DNA of 64,000 nt from Paragonimus skrjabini miyazakii (Eukaryota > Platyhelminthes > Trematoda > Plagiorchiida > Troglotrematidae): positions 162,617 through 226,616 of the forward strand of contig JTDE01000198.1 in the NCBI GenBank assembly GCA_014338405.1, read 5' to 3'. Positions 20,693 to 33,518 of the stretch are shown piece by piece. The notes below the pieces were generated by a model that ran no database searches, was not told where the DNA came from, and saw only the letters and a program-made list of their open reading frames with translations. A program made the position numbers and the translations under genes. The stretch's first letter is position 1. Every line of letters begins with the position of its first letter.

Positions 20693-23600
20693 TGATAGAA
20701 AATGTCAGATGTACTACCAAACCTTGAAGTATCCTACTGAATCAATAAAGCAGTCCGCTACCTAACTGGCTGATGTAAGCAACATCCAGCATAATCACTA
20801 AGGCTGAAAAAAGCCTCAAAACTTCGTCCGATCACTCCAATTTAGTATATGACCAATAGTTTACAAGACCACAAATACGTGCATATGGAGTGTTTCACTG
20901 CATACAGAGGCTTGCATGAATTGCGAAGACTGTTTGTCTAGATTCGGAGGCAAGACTATTGTTTCAAGGGCTCAGTAGTCACGTTGATAAAGCAGCGTTT
21001 AGTCATTGGGCGAAGCGACCAGAATCAGTCATTTAAGCGGCTATACATCTCGTAAGGGCTGATCGTTCTATTAGTTATATGGCTTGGCAGGTAAATGAAA
21101 GGTTGATGCAGGCACAAACATTCAGCAGTGCATTTACTTCGAGGTAATCAGCTTAAAGTTGTTGATTCATACATTTTTATGATTGATTCGAATGCACAAA
21201 AATATTTTCCTTTAATTCCACATTTTTATTTATTGAGCAGATTCGACGTTTTCAAAGTTCTATTGACTAATTTGGAACGCTGAAGGTTACACTACAATGT
21301 GTTGCCATTAGCTTTGTTTGTTTCCACTGTTGTTAAGAGATCACTAATGACGAATGTAGGACACTTCTATGGGCAATGTTCACTAATTGTTTATCACCAC
21401 TAATTACACATAGATTGAATTAAAAATGCCTTAACAGGAAACCATGGAACATCAAAATGAGGAACATTGTGCGGTTGTTTTGTTTTTTGGTCCCTTTCGA
21501 AATATGAAATGCCACCTAACGCTCTAGGTAAAGAAATATTTAATTTGTGAACCTTTCTAAATTAAGGTATAGAATTTAACAATCTATTAAGAAGATACAA
21601 CAATATTAATATACATTTCACTTCTAAGTGATAAGTGTTACGCAAGTTGTGACTGACATGTTGGATTTTGAGAAACATGTTAATTTGGAGCAAAAGCACA
21701 TTCAGGTTGCCAGCAGAGATTAAATAATTCTCCCTTCTAAAATGCAACCAGAGTACGCATTACGTTTTACAGTTTTAGTTGCACTCTGTCATTGTTTTAC
21801 AACGACTTCTGTTTAGGTGTCGTTGGTGATTACTTTATTTCAGCCATAATATAAAAAACCACACACTATTAGGTCATTAACATACAATAATATGCCAATC
21901 GACTAAGTGAATGCAAGCGAAAAACTTTCAGTCTCACTGTCTAAAAATACGGATCCAAGTGCACGAAAATATTGTCATGTTGACCTATCATTCTTATTGC
22001 CAAGAGCTAATGTTATACATTAAAACTAGAACGAATACTACTCATGTCAGTTGGTCAAGGTCAGATGGTTACGTAAAGCTGAAATGCTCATGATCGATTC
22101 CTGGAATCAGTGAATACATTACCTGGAGTAGAACGTGGTAATAATCTTATTACTAAAAAATTCCCGATGGACGTTTTACGTTGATTACTGCTGTTCCAGC
22201 ACCTCAGATGTTTGTCTTAAAACGAATGTATTCGCTAATTGATTGCGAGAAGTTGCTTGGCAATAGAATGGACATAAGCACACACGTTGTTTAATGCGTC
22301 CATTTTCCGACTTTTGGTTGACGAATGCATGAAAGGTCCCTTGTAAGACATTTTGTATACTGTACATATATTTATGCGCGCAATAAATGTCACAAAGATG
22401 CAACTGCTGACATACGAATAATCCGAGAAATCGCTGTATTTAGTTTTATGAGAACGGTGGATAACCTAAAAATTACCATGAGGTTTGCGAAACAGCTAAT
22501 ACTGGTGTGACGTCAAACCTTTCTGAACAAACAGTTGCCAGCATTGCTCACAACAGAACAGGGCTAACAGCGTCATTCGGTGGCAGTGAGTCCGGGTTAT
22601 ACGTATATTTCACAAGCACAACAGTCGTCATCATCGTAAGAATCAACATTTTATTGGATTTCAAATCGTCATTGTCAGAGTTCTCAACTATATCAAACTC
22701 CAGTCGCTGATTTTGGTTATATAAACACAAGCTCACATAGGCGAGAAATCTTCTTGAAAATGCGCTTCTAGTTTGTCCGAGAGAAAACAGATGGGTATAG
22801 GCTTAACTTTGAGGGACTTTTTCACGTCCGGGGTAAAGTGACGAAGACGTTTCCGACATTTGTCTCGCGTGCATGAAACAATCGAGTGTAATGCACAATA
22901 TCACTGAAAGTGCGACAAACTTAAAATATATTTCAGTGACAAAGGAGATGAAAATAAATCGGTCAACACAATAACCATAGAAACCGATAGTTTCTGTTGT
23001 ATGTAAAAATCGCAAGTTTCCACTCTGACGTTACTATCCAGGTTCCAGAAATTACCCGAGGCGAAACAGTCATTCTCGTTCGAAGATGACACAGGTTCCA
23101 CCAACACTAAGAAAGCTAACTATCCCTGCAAGTTTCAATATGCTGAGATAGCTTTATTGATTTTCCGTCGCAGAAATCTGACAACCAGTATTTTGTTCAG
23201 TTTCAATGAAGATAGTCATTCAAAGATCATATAACGGAACGTAGGCTTATGATTGCAACCTCGCGACATTTCTTCGGTACATTTGCCATACTTTGTTTAC
23301 AGTACGTGAGCGTACAACAGTTGTACTTGCTTGTGCTCAACGCATTGATCAGTAAGAAAAGTTTTGAAACCGATGACCATCGCGCAAACATTCTGAAGCG
23401 TCCGTTGCTTCAGTGACGCTAGGCAGTCTTGTCATGATGAGTTCCCAGATTGTTTTTGTTCACAAATCGATAATCTTGGATTGATTAAACTTAAATGTCC
23501 AGTAGTGAAATGACCTGGATACTTTGACGGAGTGGAAAATGAAGGGCAAATTACGGAAAATACACACAAATATAATACAAATTAAACTGGAGCACTCGTG

Positions 23601-24261
23601 AGCAAGGCGATCCGAAATGAGCGAAACATTAGATGATTCATTTTGCCCGTAGCTTTGTGTTGTTTTTAATTCTCTCATTGAAGCCATGATAACTACGACG
23701 CTGAGGGAGTGTGGCTTAATTTGGTGAAGAGTTTCTGCGACTGATATTTACAAGTTGGAAAAGAAAAAAACAAAAGAATTTATGCATCATCAGTCTGTAC
23801 GTATTTCTACTATGAATGCCTTGATTGGAGAGTTGATTTTTGTTTGACAGAGAGCAATTTTAATCCTGCTCAGTAGACCACTTGCACAACTCACAGCTGA
23901 CCATGAAATAAACATTGCGAGCACGAAGTGAAAACTAATTTCTGCACTCAGGAGTATGTCAATGGAGCACAGGTTTTATTTCACGAAATAAAAATGTTTT
24001 CATCGGTTAAACCTGCCACAATAATAAGGTAATAAACCAGATAAAAGTGTGTTTTCACAAAGCTAACATCGTTAATAGCGTGCACAATGTTGATATTTAA
24101 CTGGCATTGGGAACTAAACAATTAAACTGTCCACTCTAATGAGCACCTGCTTTCATAAAACACATGGAACTAATAGCTCTATGAAAAGACAACCGAAGCT
24201 AGTTCCAGCCCGTTTATCGTATGTGTTTTACATACGTGTAGCAGCTGAAGAGAACACATGA
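20693..24261. other. No recognised gene
   Basis: AT-rich, with ORFs of 60-75 codons only. No domain, repeat border or RNA gene was recognised. Confidence 0.45.
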
Positions 24262-24720
24262 AATGCTACCACCATCTTGCAAAACCGGTCTTCTGATTTC
24301 ATTAGTCCAATTCCTAACTGGTGTAGGATGTTTTTAACCCATGAACGTTGTGAACAAATCTTCCAATTGATCCCAACAAGGTTAAAACTGTCAGAAAAAC
24401 TTTCCATAGATTTCCTTCCACTAAACTCACTGGATTTCATAATGCTCTCCTCTGTTCTGGTACCACAAGATAGTATATACTGTGATAATATTGATAATAT
24501 TGAAAAGGCTACGCTGGTATCACTTGGGTTTAGGTTTGTTAGTATAGGATTGCATACGGTAAAGTATAATGTGCTGAGTAAATTTATGAAAAATCTCAAG
24601 AGGTATTACTCATTGGACAAAATTCATACGTACTCAATACTTAACGCAATGAATTTGGTCAAGTATAATCAGCAAATTATTGCATTATTTTCAATTCCCC
24701 TAATGAACTGCGTATATTAA
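24262..24720 (+). CDS. Unrecognised ORF, possible decayed or nested gene
   Basis: An open frame of about 152 codons after a TGA at 24259-24261, without an ATG until residue 23 or so, which suggests an upstream exon or a pseudogene. It is one of the longest open frames in the window not explained by the K2P gene or a transposon. The second half (LVSLGFRFVSIGLHTVKYNV through KIHTYSILNAM) loosely resembles the helical RNase III-like fold of mitochondrial ribosomal protein L44, but no catalytic motif is present and I would not name it on this basis. It could be a chance ORF. A second ORF follows at 24843 in another frame. Confidence 0.25.
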   Translation, partial: NATTILQNRSSDFISPIPNWCRMFLTHERCEQIFQLIPTRLKLSEKLSIDFLPLNSLDFIMLSSVLVPQDSIYCDNIDNIEKATLVSLGFRFVSIGLHTVKYNVLSKFMKNLKRYYSLDKIHTYSILNAMNLVKYNQQIIALFSIPLMNCVY

Positions 24721-24842
24721 AAGGGGAAAAGAGTTGCAGCAATATATGTATCCAAAAACCATGAGTTAAGATAAATTATTATCAGTAAAATGTTAGTCTT
24801 GAAAGTGATTGTTCAGATCATTTTTGTTTAGAATTAGACAAG

Positions 24843-25124
24843 ATGTTCCACAGAGCAAGATGTGATTTGAGTCTACCGCCATACTTCGTGCAACAAGTTT
24901 TCCACTCGATATTAATTGGAGGTGCTAACTTAAAAAACAAACACGTTTCCGAATTGAAGGTTGAAAATGGTTCAAATTTACCGCGACCCTGGTCGACATA
25001 TTTGCTAATTTTGACCAAAAAAGCTGACCACATTCCTAGTAAAAACACTGTGGCAGCAGACAAAATGGCCAAAACATTCTACACTTCGAAATTGCTAGAA
25101 CCTTTCTTGATGTTACGTGAATAG
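24843..25124 (+). CDS. Unrecognised ORF following 24262-24720
   Basis: 93 codons from an ATG; the frame is open back to 24789. A splice acceptor-like TTTGTTTAG ends at 24831, but no phase-compatible donor is visible at the end of the preceding ORF, so a two-exon gene is not demonstrated. The start (LPPYFVQQVFHSILIGGANL) weakly recalls the second helix pair of RNase III-like domains. If both ORFs are parts of one gene or retrocopy, a frameshift or intron separates them. Low certainty. Confidence 0.2.
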   Translation: MFHRARCDLSLPPYFVQQVFHSILIGGANLKNKHVSELKVENGSNLPRPWSTYLLILTKKADHIPSKNTVAADKMAKTFYTSKLLEPFLMLRE

Positions 25125-28100
25125 CAAAACGGTAAACATGTTTGAGGAATCAAGAATCTGATGATTATAGACTAGTAAGCGACGTTTGAAAATGATCAAA
25201 TATCAAATGATTTCGCTTCGGAGGTGTGTTACCGTGTACACAAAGTTGTATTCTTGAGCCAAATAAGTGTTCATTCAGAGAGGGGTAATGGAGGATAAAC
25301 AAAAATTTTAGTTAGACGTAAATTGCTCTTTTGAGAATGTTTATCCAGCTGTGAACTACTTCCGATAAATATTTACCTGAATCTAATAGACGTAGCTTTG
25401 CTGAACAACCATTCGTATACCTTGACAAATGTCCACCAGTATTCTGTGCATCAGAAAACAACTAGTTCTTTCAAATGTTACCCGCGAAGAGCCAGCATCG
25501 TTTATGAAAATCGAATTGTATCACGATTAGCGTTTGTTCTAGGATGAGAAATGTTTAAGTTTTTTAAACCTTAGACGTTTTTAACTTTTGATATACCAGC
25601 TTCATTTGAATTGTTTCAGACTACATGAAAAATTTGCAAGTTGTCCATTAAGTTGAGGAGAAGTGATACTTCCGCCATCTTGATAGCATGCACTACGTAT
25701 AGGGGAAATACCTGAAATAGAACAAACTGTTAATTTAGTTGGATAAAAGTTGTGATGCATCCGACTTAAAATATTTCTTACGTACCTTTAGAGTCTCTGT
25801 TCAACTACACAACATGCCTGCAAACTTTATTAGTCAAGACTTTACGGATCGAATCAATCGGGCTGGAATAAAGTCGCAATAGTCAATGTTGATGTGAATC
25901 TAACTGTGAGTAATGAAGTCGTGCAATTGGTCGTAAGTCAATAAGCCTCCGGCCAAAGATCTATGAGCATCTTGAAAAACAAAGACATTCTCCCAGATAT
26001 TATGATCCTGGATCAGTATGAAACAGAGATTTCCGATGAACTCTGATAATCGTTCATAATTGACTGAAATGAACCCAGTGAAAGGTTGCGCCGAATTCAA
26101 TACCATTTCACTAGTTCTCATGAGAACTAACAAAATCCCACAACATCATTCAGATTAATTGGTGCGTGTTTGAAGCGAGCAAGATTCAGGAGAGCGGTAA
26201 TATTTTGACAGAATCTTACAAAATTAAGTTTTTTAATATATTGCTTGAGTGTATTCTAAAAAGCGTAAAGTGGGTTTGACGGGTTTACTGTTAACAATCT
26301 TTGGGCTATTCCACAACAAAAATTCTAGAACGATATATGGTTAGTTAGTCTTGATCCACAAGTTTAAATTTTGCCGCTCTAAAATCCACTTTCATGTTGT
26401 GGACGTGTCCACTTAAATGGCTACTATGAATATCACGCATAAAACTCATTTGAACTTGGACTCCAATAAGTTGTTCACGTTGGACGTGGCTGATAAACAT
26501 ACTGAAAATAACCCCGAAATACAACAATTTTTAATATTCATTGTCAAATAAATGGCCAATAATATTTTTTTACAAACTTGCAAACGTTTCTGCACCAATG
26601 TTTCACGGTGTTCTTGAAAATAGGTTATGTTACTTCACTTTTTCTTTCCTTCAGCTAAAGTTAAAAAGTAATTCCTGTGCACAAATGTTTCCGTATCTTT
26701 CGCCAGATATATGACGTATTAAGTTTTCTGTTTCATCCGGAAACTGATTAGTATGTTTTCCAGTTTAATGAACTTTTGGGAAAAATAACAAACAAACTGT
26801 ACGTCTAACGAACAGCCAAATTTACTCAAGTTCATAACCAAATAGCAGCTAATATGGAATTCCCCTTTAGTTTTGTAGAAACTTGAAGTCGATCAAATTT
26901 TCTGTCAAATGATGAGATCAGTACGCAGACTTATTTCATTCAACAAGTAGTGATGTGTGTCTAAGAAAAGCCGGTGATTACTGCAATTCAATAACAGTAG
27001 CAAAGCCAGAGACACACGTAATTTGCTTCCTCATGTGTGCACTAAAATTACGTACATATGAGTAATCATGATATATTAATCCGTTTACACCGTCCCTGTT
27101 CGAAAGCTTTTCAGTACACCTCTGTGATCAAACATTATTCAAAATTTTAACGAAAAAATTGTTGTGATCCCTTTCGAAACAAATGATACAATAAGCAATC
27201 TTCTCCTTTATTGTGACTGATTATCTTTAAATAATAATGAAAGTCACCGAGTCTTCATAGAACTGTGGTTGATAAACATTCGATTTTATGTTAAACATTT
27301 CAGTTTCTCAATGCTCCTTTATTCAAAGAATTAGTCGTTTACTGTATTGGTTAAAACTTCATTATTAATTTCGTAAGTGTTCGTATGACAGCATTCTCGG
27401 TATCATGAAAAACGTACTGAAGAATGGTAACTTACGTTTTAGTATATTCTCAACTGTTACTGTTAAGTTCTTTGTTATCACTGGCCTGATGAATACATCT
27501 TGGTATTGAAATTGCTCTCGGTTGGAAACCCACAACTCTCAGATATTAACGTCTCGTACTTGGCTTTTTCAGGCGTTCAAACCATCACTCATCTCGAAAG
27601 AGTTGAGCGATACAAGATGAAAAAGGTCTACGGAGAAACAACTTCAAAGGTGACTGCAGCATATATCGAATAATTCAAAGACTACGAAATTCGATTAAAC
27701 AAACAGTGGTGCCCACAAACTCCATTAAGTCTCTCAGATTCAGACGTTTTCAGTGTCTTGAGCCATAGTAGGCATCCCACTTGGTGTCACTTCATATTGT
27801 GTTTCCCAATTTTCATATAACTGCTGAGAAGTGTACACAGTTAGAAGTGAAAGACCTCTAGATTAAGGAAGTATTAGCCTAAATGGGCACAAAAGTCCGT
27901 GTTACTGAAGAACGACAATGTTGCTGAAAAACGTAGTGTCCATTTCCGCAATACCTAAACGTCCTGACTCCTGGTTACGCTGCCGTTCGAACCTATGCGT
28001 CCAAAATTAAATTCGACGTCTTTCTAGTTCAAGATTCTTGCGGTGTGTAGAAGCGGTCATAAGTAGTCGCCTCAAGCCGATTCTATGTGTTCAGATATAA

Positions 28101-31100
28101 ATGTTTGTGAACCTGAGACCACGTCGAACTTAGTGATCTATCCTAGCCCGTTGGTTGATTATCCATCCTCTTAAATGTTTGCCATAAGAAGCCGATCTGT
28201 GTTATTGAAAATCTGGTACTTGTAAGTTATTCCGTTTCTTGACTATTTTGTTTCAGTTTCTATTCTTCAACAAATTCTCACACGCATATGTTTTCCATGT
28301 TGGCAAACATTTTGCGTAAAATGAACAATCCCAGTTAAGCTGCACATCAAAGAAGCAGTATATGCAAATTCCGGTGAACATGTAGGCTGTAGGGAGCATA
28401 AGGAAACATAATGTGGTCCACCTTCCGAAAAGTGGTCACTCAGTAACAGGTGCGGAATTGACGCAAGCTGCAATAATCTCTGGACCACGTTAATTGCGTT
28501 TGTGTACGGTTAATTTCGGTACATTCAAATTACATCTACCATCATTGAGGGCATCTTGTCTGCTGAACATTCAGTTGGAACGTGAAGTCGTAGAAACAAC
28601 GCAAACGACTCTTTCGTACTCATCCTTATGTGTCACATGAATCCTGGAATTTCATTGCCCATAACCCTTTTTAACAACGTGAACCTAGATTTCCTTTATT
28701 CCGCCAAATGTTTCGGTCAACGTTGGTTCAGAATCAGGAGAATGGAGATGCAGTCTTCACAAATATTCTTCATAATTACGCTGCTGTTCTAGCGACGAAC
28801 AAACCAAGTGTACATTCGTCTCCAACATAAGGTTTCGGATCTAACTTTTCAAGCGTGTTTTTCCAAACAACACACGGGAAAGATGCTATATAGTGAAACC
28901 ACGAAGAAATGCTTTGGTTTGCTGTCTCAGTCCACGGTATCGTCATCACTAAGTGAGTTTAGTCAAGTGACAACCTAGACCAACAGCGACCAATCCGTGC
29001 ACATTTTGGCTTCATTAGTAAAACGCTGAATTTTTACCACAACTTAACCATGTTGTTTTGTCAAGATGCCTGCATTGGTTTGCGTTTTGTGATGCCATAC
29101 GAGTGAACTGTCAATTCAAGATGCATGGTGTAATAAACTGGAGTGCGCCAATATTAATAATTTGGAGTATTTCAAGATGTATCCAGTTCAATCATCTAAG
29201 ACGGTACTGTAGATTGTGAGGTGAGGCGATCACAGCTGAAAACTGCAAAGTACCTGTTGGGTGTGATCCATGATCAAAGGAAGGTAAATGGTCCAGAAGT
29301 GATCTGCTGTAGTAACGCGCACTTCAGCCCACAAACATTAGTTGCGGAGTTTACTAAGAAATACGTGTTTTTAAAAATAATTGCTATCTAGGTGGGGTTT
29401 AGGATCTTTATATATCAAAGGGTTGTTGAGGGTTTTATACCGCGATCACCATTGACGATATAATGTTCTTTTATCGGCGTAGATTATTGAAAACAACGGG
29501 AGGATTTTGACAACAACGAAACCAAGAGAAAGCATTTTACTTGAAGAGGAGAATAGTTATGCAGCGGTAGATGTCGGACAAGTAGTGAACCAATTTTTGT
29601 TTGAATAGAACGTTTATTATTGATAAGTCGAATAAATATAAAATGTGTCTTATGGTCTCAATATGGTTTCAATATATAAGTCAAATTTCTGTTCGTACCG
29701 AAACACTACCGGTTCTGTGTTGGTGCGTCAAGTGGTTAAATTTCATTGTTTAGCTTCCACGTTTTTTTTTGTTAGGCTATCACACGAATTAGGTTATGTT
29801 TTCACTAACTCCAAAAAAATTGCTAAACGAAGATCCTATTGACAGTCGTATACTGTAAAGTCACATTTATCGAGAAGACTTCTATCACCAACGTACTGTA
29901 ACTTAAAGACATTCTCAGGAATGTATCCAATTTTAACATCCGCAATACTTTTTTTTCCTACTATCAATTTCTTGAGATTATATGTTCTACAGATGTTGTT
30001 TCTCCTCTTGAGTCAAAATGTGATGACTTGGGCTGCACGACCATCTAGCCAAATTCAAATCGAATAACGTGTGGTTGAGTATGTATGTTTTTAGTAAAGG
30101 TATCCGAAATAGTTTGCACCATGGAAGGCTGTTGATTGCAGGTTTTGATTACAGTGGCTTCTGACCATTGCAGAAATGTGTTCGTCACAGACATCTTGAG
30201 TATCTATTTGAAATCGCACAGATCCAATTCAACATTTCGAACAGCATATTCAGAACTGATTGTCTCTGTAGATATCATATCAACACATTTCGCGGAAAAT
30301 CAGCGAGTGCAAAAAGTTAATTTAGTCGACAGAAGTTAAACTTAACTACAAATTGGAGGTGTTGAATTAATCGCATATTCTAGAAGATAACGGTAGATGT
30401 TGTTGCACGTTGAGCTATGAAACCAAGTTGAAACTGAAGTTTTATATATAGAATAAGATAACGAATAAAAGAAACATCCAAAGCAGTGATTGAAATATTT
30501 CGTCAAAAAAGCATACACCAATTAATCAGCATTGTTGTATATACCATGTTTTGCTGTTTAACTGCACACTCTCTCTAGATGTTCAAGGCACGCAATAGCT
30601 ATGCTCCGAGGTTTGCTGACAGTTGATTACCAAGAATGAAATTTGTTGTCCATAAAACCGGTTGACACAAGAAAACGATTAGTGAATGGATATCGTCAAA
30701 GTGGTTACACCGTTACGACTAACGGAAACTGGAAAGACTTATTATACATTCTTTGCTAGAAAAACTTATTTTCGGTAGCTGATATTTTAAGGCATTTTAC
30801 ACTGGGCACGGCTTATTCTGCAGTGATCGAAATTAGACTAAATATTCTATTCTGAACGGTTGTGATAACTGCTATCAATCGTGAGAGTAAAGTTGATAAA
30901 AACGTGATTCACTTTACATATAGTTGGGAATAACTGACGTAAGCAGTGAGCAAAGAAGGTAGCCAAACGTTGAAATGGGTTTTTTATTGTGAAATGCGTC
31001 CTAGCAACAGATGACGTCGACCAGATAAATTCCTCCATTGTTTTGTTACCCAACACTTTTCTTGATATGTTGCCGATTAGTAGTATCAAGCTTACAAAAT

Positions 31101-31335
31101 AACGAAACAAGACATTAAATATTGCAGTCGGTTTGCTTTAGTCACTCGTCTTGATCTACTCTGGCCGACCATTCTATATATTTTGTGTTGTCATACCTGT
31201 GCAGACTAAGTTTCAGTGGACAGCTAAAATCAGAATCGATGTGTAAACAATATATAACGTAAATCTTGTTATTTGCTACCGTGGTAACTTACTTGGGTGA
31301 AATTTAGCGCTTTCACTTGTTTACTAATAGTTTCT
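25125..31335. other. No recognised gene
   Basis: Long AT-rich stretch. Short ORFs (77 codons at 25900-26133 minus; 87 at 30847-31110 minus) have no domain. No splice-bounded exon or transposon motif was recognised. Confidence 0.45.
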
Positions 31336-31555
31336 TGTAGATTGAACATCACACATAATTGGTCGCAGCTGTCGCATTCCCGGCAGTGGCGATGATGATA
31401 TGCACTACTGACGAGCTCTAATGAGAACAAAACTCGAGTCTGGTGCTTCTTTCCGAAATGGACCGACTGGAAAGTCTATGGGAATGCGATAGCTGCGATC
31501 GATTGTAGATGATGTTCAATCTACATGAAAATCAAAATCCCCTACCACTGATCAG
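31336..31555 (+). repeat. Hammerhead SINE (family 1), copy 1, with inverted 5' end
   Basis: The perfect 12-bp direct repeat TAATAGTTTCTT flanks the insertion (31325-31336 and 31556-31567), as a target-site duplication would. The element holds the hammerhead and tail of family 1 in + orientation, but its tRNA-like head is missing. In its place is an inverted copy of the tail, so 31336-31380 and 31481-31525 form 45-nt inverted repeats. This looks like a 5' inversion during insertion. A foldback element is the alternative. Confidence 0.75.
31402..31446 (+). ncRNA. Hammerhead ribozyme remnant, copy 1
   Basis: Stem I GCACTA (31402-31407) pairs perfectly with TGGTGC (31441-31446), one pair being G-U. 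The core box CTGACGA is at 31408-31414, stem II at 31415-31428, then AAAA at 31429-31432 in place of GAAA, stem III ACTCGAGT, and the cleavage triplet GTC ending at 31440. The G12 position is A, which removes the presumed general base, so this copy should be inactive. Confidence 0.75.
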
Positions 31556-32525
31556 TAATAGTTTCTTATTTAACCTTTGCGATGAGTAAACTTGTCATAT
31601 TTAATCCAATGGTGTTCTCGGCATAGAAGTCAGAAAAAGGTTGCCTGTGTGCTTATATAGGTTACATTGTGTAAAGTGAACGAGAGGATTTTTTATATTA
31701 TTGATTATTTCTAAAGAGATAAGTAAAACACACTAGGATGCCCTACAAAATGCTACGCCATCAAATATCGCTTCGACCAGTGTACTATTTCAAATCAACC
31801 TAATTCTCGAAAAGCTGTGATATTTCTGTTGACAAGTAGGGTGCATGGCGTCAATAAATCTCATAAATAATTCCTGTAAGCCTAAATCAGAATTGTGGAA
31901 TTACAAGTGTGATCACGTCATTTTTATGTTCACACGTAATCTCGCTGGTGGTATGATGCTTATTTCGAACGCTTCATCCGCTCATATTATGATATTCTCT
32001 TGCTGACATATGTCATGCTTACCCTCTGACACTTGTAACCTCTCCTCCGAACTATCTATCGTTTTTTTAGTTGCACGCAATGCATTGTTCAGTAAACGCG
32101 TAACGTGCTTTTATCATCACTTCCTTCATATGTTAAATCTATTGTTTTCTCATCGTTGCCACTGTTAGTGGAACGAAGGTTAATCTGCAGACTGCAAAAT
32201 AAATCAGTTGTAACCACTTGGTAACCCACTGACATGATTTTTTAATTAATTCTGTCATTTTATTTCCAAGCATTTTCTATTCATTGTTGTCCCAACTTTC
32301 CCGGTCGTGTTATCGCTAAGCCACTCAGTAGGCTGTTTTTTAATAATCGAAATTTAACGTCAAAGTGTGTCGAATCATTAGGTTTTTAGCTCTAATGAAC
32401 ATTTAGTTCGGTCTAAGACACCTGGGAATAGGTCTTTTAGTTTTATATACGATTTTCGTTAGGCTGTTGTCTGTTGAAATAAATTTTATTGGTCCTTTTG
32501 CTCCTGGGTCATCCTAGCAAAACGT

Positions 32526-32585
32526 GATTGGTCAATGTGATTTCAATATATTAACCAACTGTGTTACATTCTTTAGTTATAAAAC
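32526..32585 (+). promoter_or_regulatory. Candidate promoter of the K2P gene
   Basis: An inverted CCAAT box (GATTGGTC, about 32526-32533) lies about 45 bp before a TATA-like TTATAAAA (32577-32584), about 150 bp upstream of the predicted start codon at 32732. No experimental or comparative support. Because the reading frame is open back to 32684, an upstream exon remains possible. Confidence 0.25.
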
Positions 32586-32731
32586 AGTGAGAATACTGCA
32601 GTGACTGATGCAAAATACGTATATTCCAAACATGTGCTTTTCAGCGTATCTGGAATTATAATGTGCAGATATACTAGGGCTGACTGATACAATTCGCTTA
32701 CGCACAGTGTATATCAAACTGGGAACTTACA

Positions 32732-33518
32732 ATGATCTTTCAACCGGAGTTTGATGCACAACATGCTTTTTCGGGGGCAAACGTTAGTACGACACCGGTT
32801 TATAGCCAGAAAGGGGCGAATCTGACCAAAGAAGAACGAATTTTGTTAAGAAAGCAAGAAAAAAGACGCAGACAAATTCAGGAGTTGAAGGCAGGATGCA
32901 AGCGTTTCATGGCAATGTTATTTTCTCACATTGGGCTTTCGAGCTTGGTTGTAGCCTACACCATTATTGGGGCATTAATATTCAGTGAAATCGAAGTGGG
33001 ATATGAAATCGGAGTGAAGAAAGAAGCTGAAAAAATGTTGAAAAACCAAACAAATAGACTGATGGAAAGAATTTTTGAGTCCGTAGACGAATGGCTGTCA
33101 GTATTAAATAGTTCCTGCAACGGCACTAACGAATGGCTTGTGTATTTGTTAAAAGATGTTGAAAATGAAAAGCAATCGTCTTTTATAAACGTGACAATGC
33201 AAGGGTTGTTGCAAAGTGATAATTACACTATGTACATGAACGAATCGCTCCGGTTTTTAAATGAATCTGCGCTCAATTACACAACCACAAGCACCACACC
33301 AGAACCAATTACCAGTACTGCCTTTCCACATGTTCAATTGCATGACGCGTACGTAACAGAAATTCGCATCAGAATAAAGAAGGAATTGGCTGAATTCAGC
33401 AAGTCTGTTGCAAGTTACATGGAAGAGAAAGGGTGGGATGGACATTTATCTAGTGATGATTTAAAATGGTCCTTTCCTGGAGCAGTGCTGTATGCTATAA
33501 CTGTGATAACCACGATTG
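32732..33518 (+). CDS. K2P (TWK-type) potassium channel, exon with M1 and first half of P1
   Basis: This exon encodes the first 262 residues plus one base of codon 263 of a K2P leak potassium channel, a plasma-membrane protein that sets resting potential. M1 is about residues 59-85 (IGLSSLVVAYTIIGALIFSE). The P1 helix and filter start are about 248-263 (FPGAVLYAITVITTIG). The M1-P1 extracellular loop is about 160 residues, longer than the cap of most family members. It has eight N-glycosylation sequons (N105, N126, N130, N153, N164, N170, N177, N182), one Cys (C129) and a Thr-rich stretch near 184-196. The ATG is the first after an in-frame TGA at 32681. The exon ends at a GT donor (33519), phase 1. 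A basic KR-rich segment (residues 39-57) precedes M1. Confidence 0.9.

Noticed and set aside
27486..27515. CTGATGA followed by a hairpin-like ATAC...GTAT and GAAA, resembling a hammerhead
   Set aside because: An extra base separates the hairpin from GAAA, and I found no stem III with a NUH cleavage site or closing stem I. The 7-mer alone is expected several times by chance in 64 kb.
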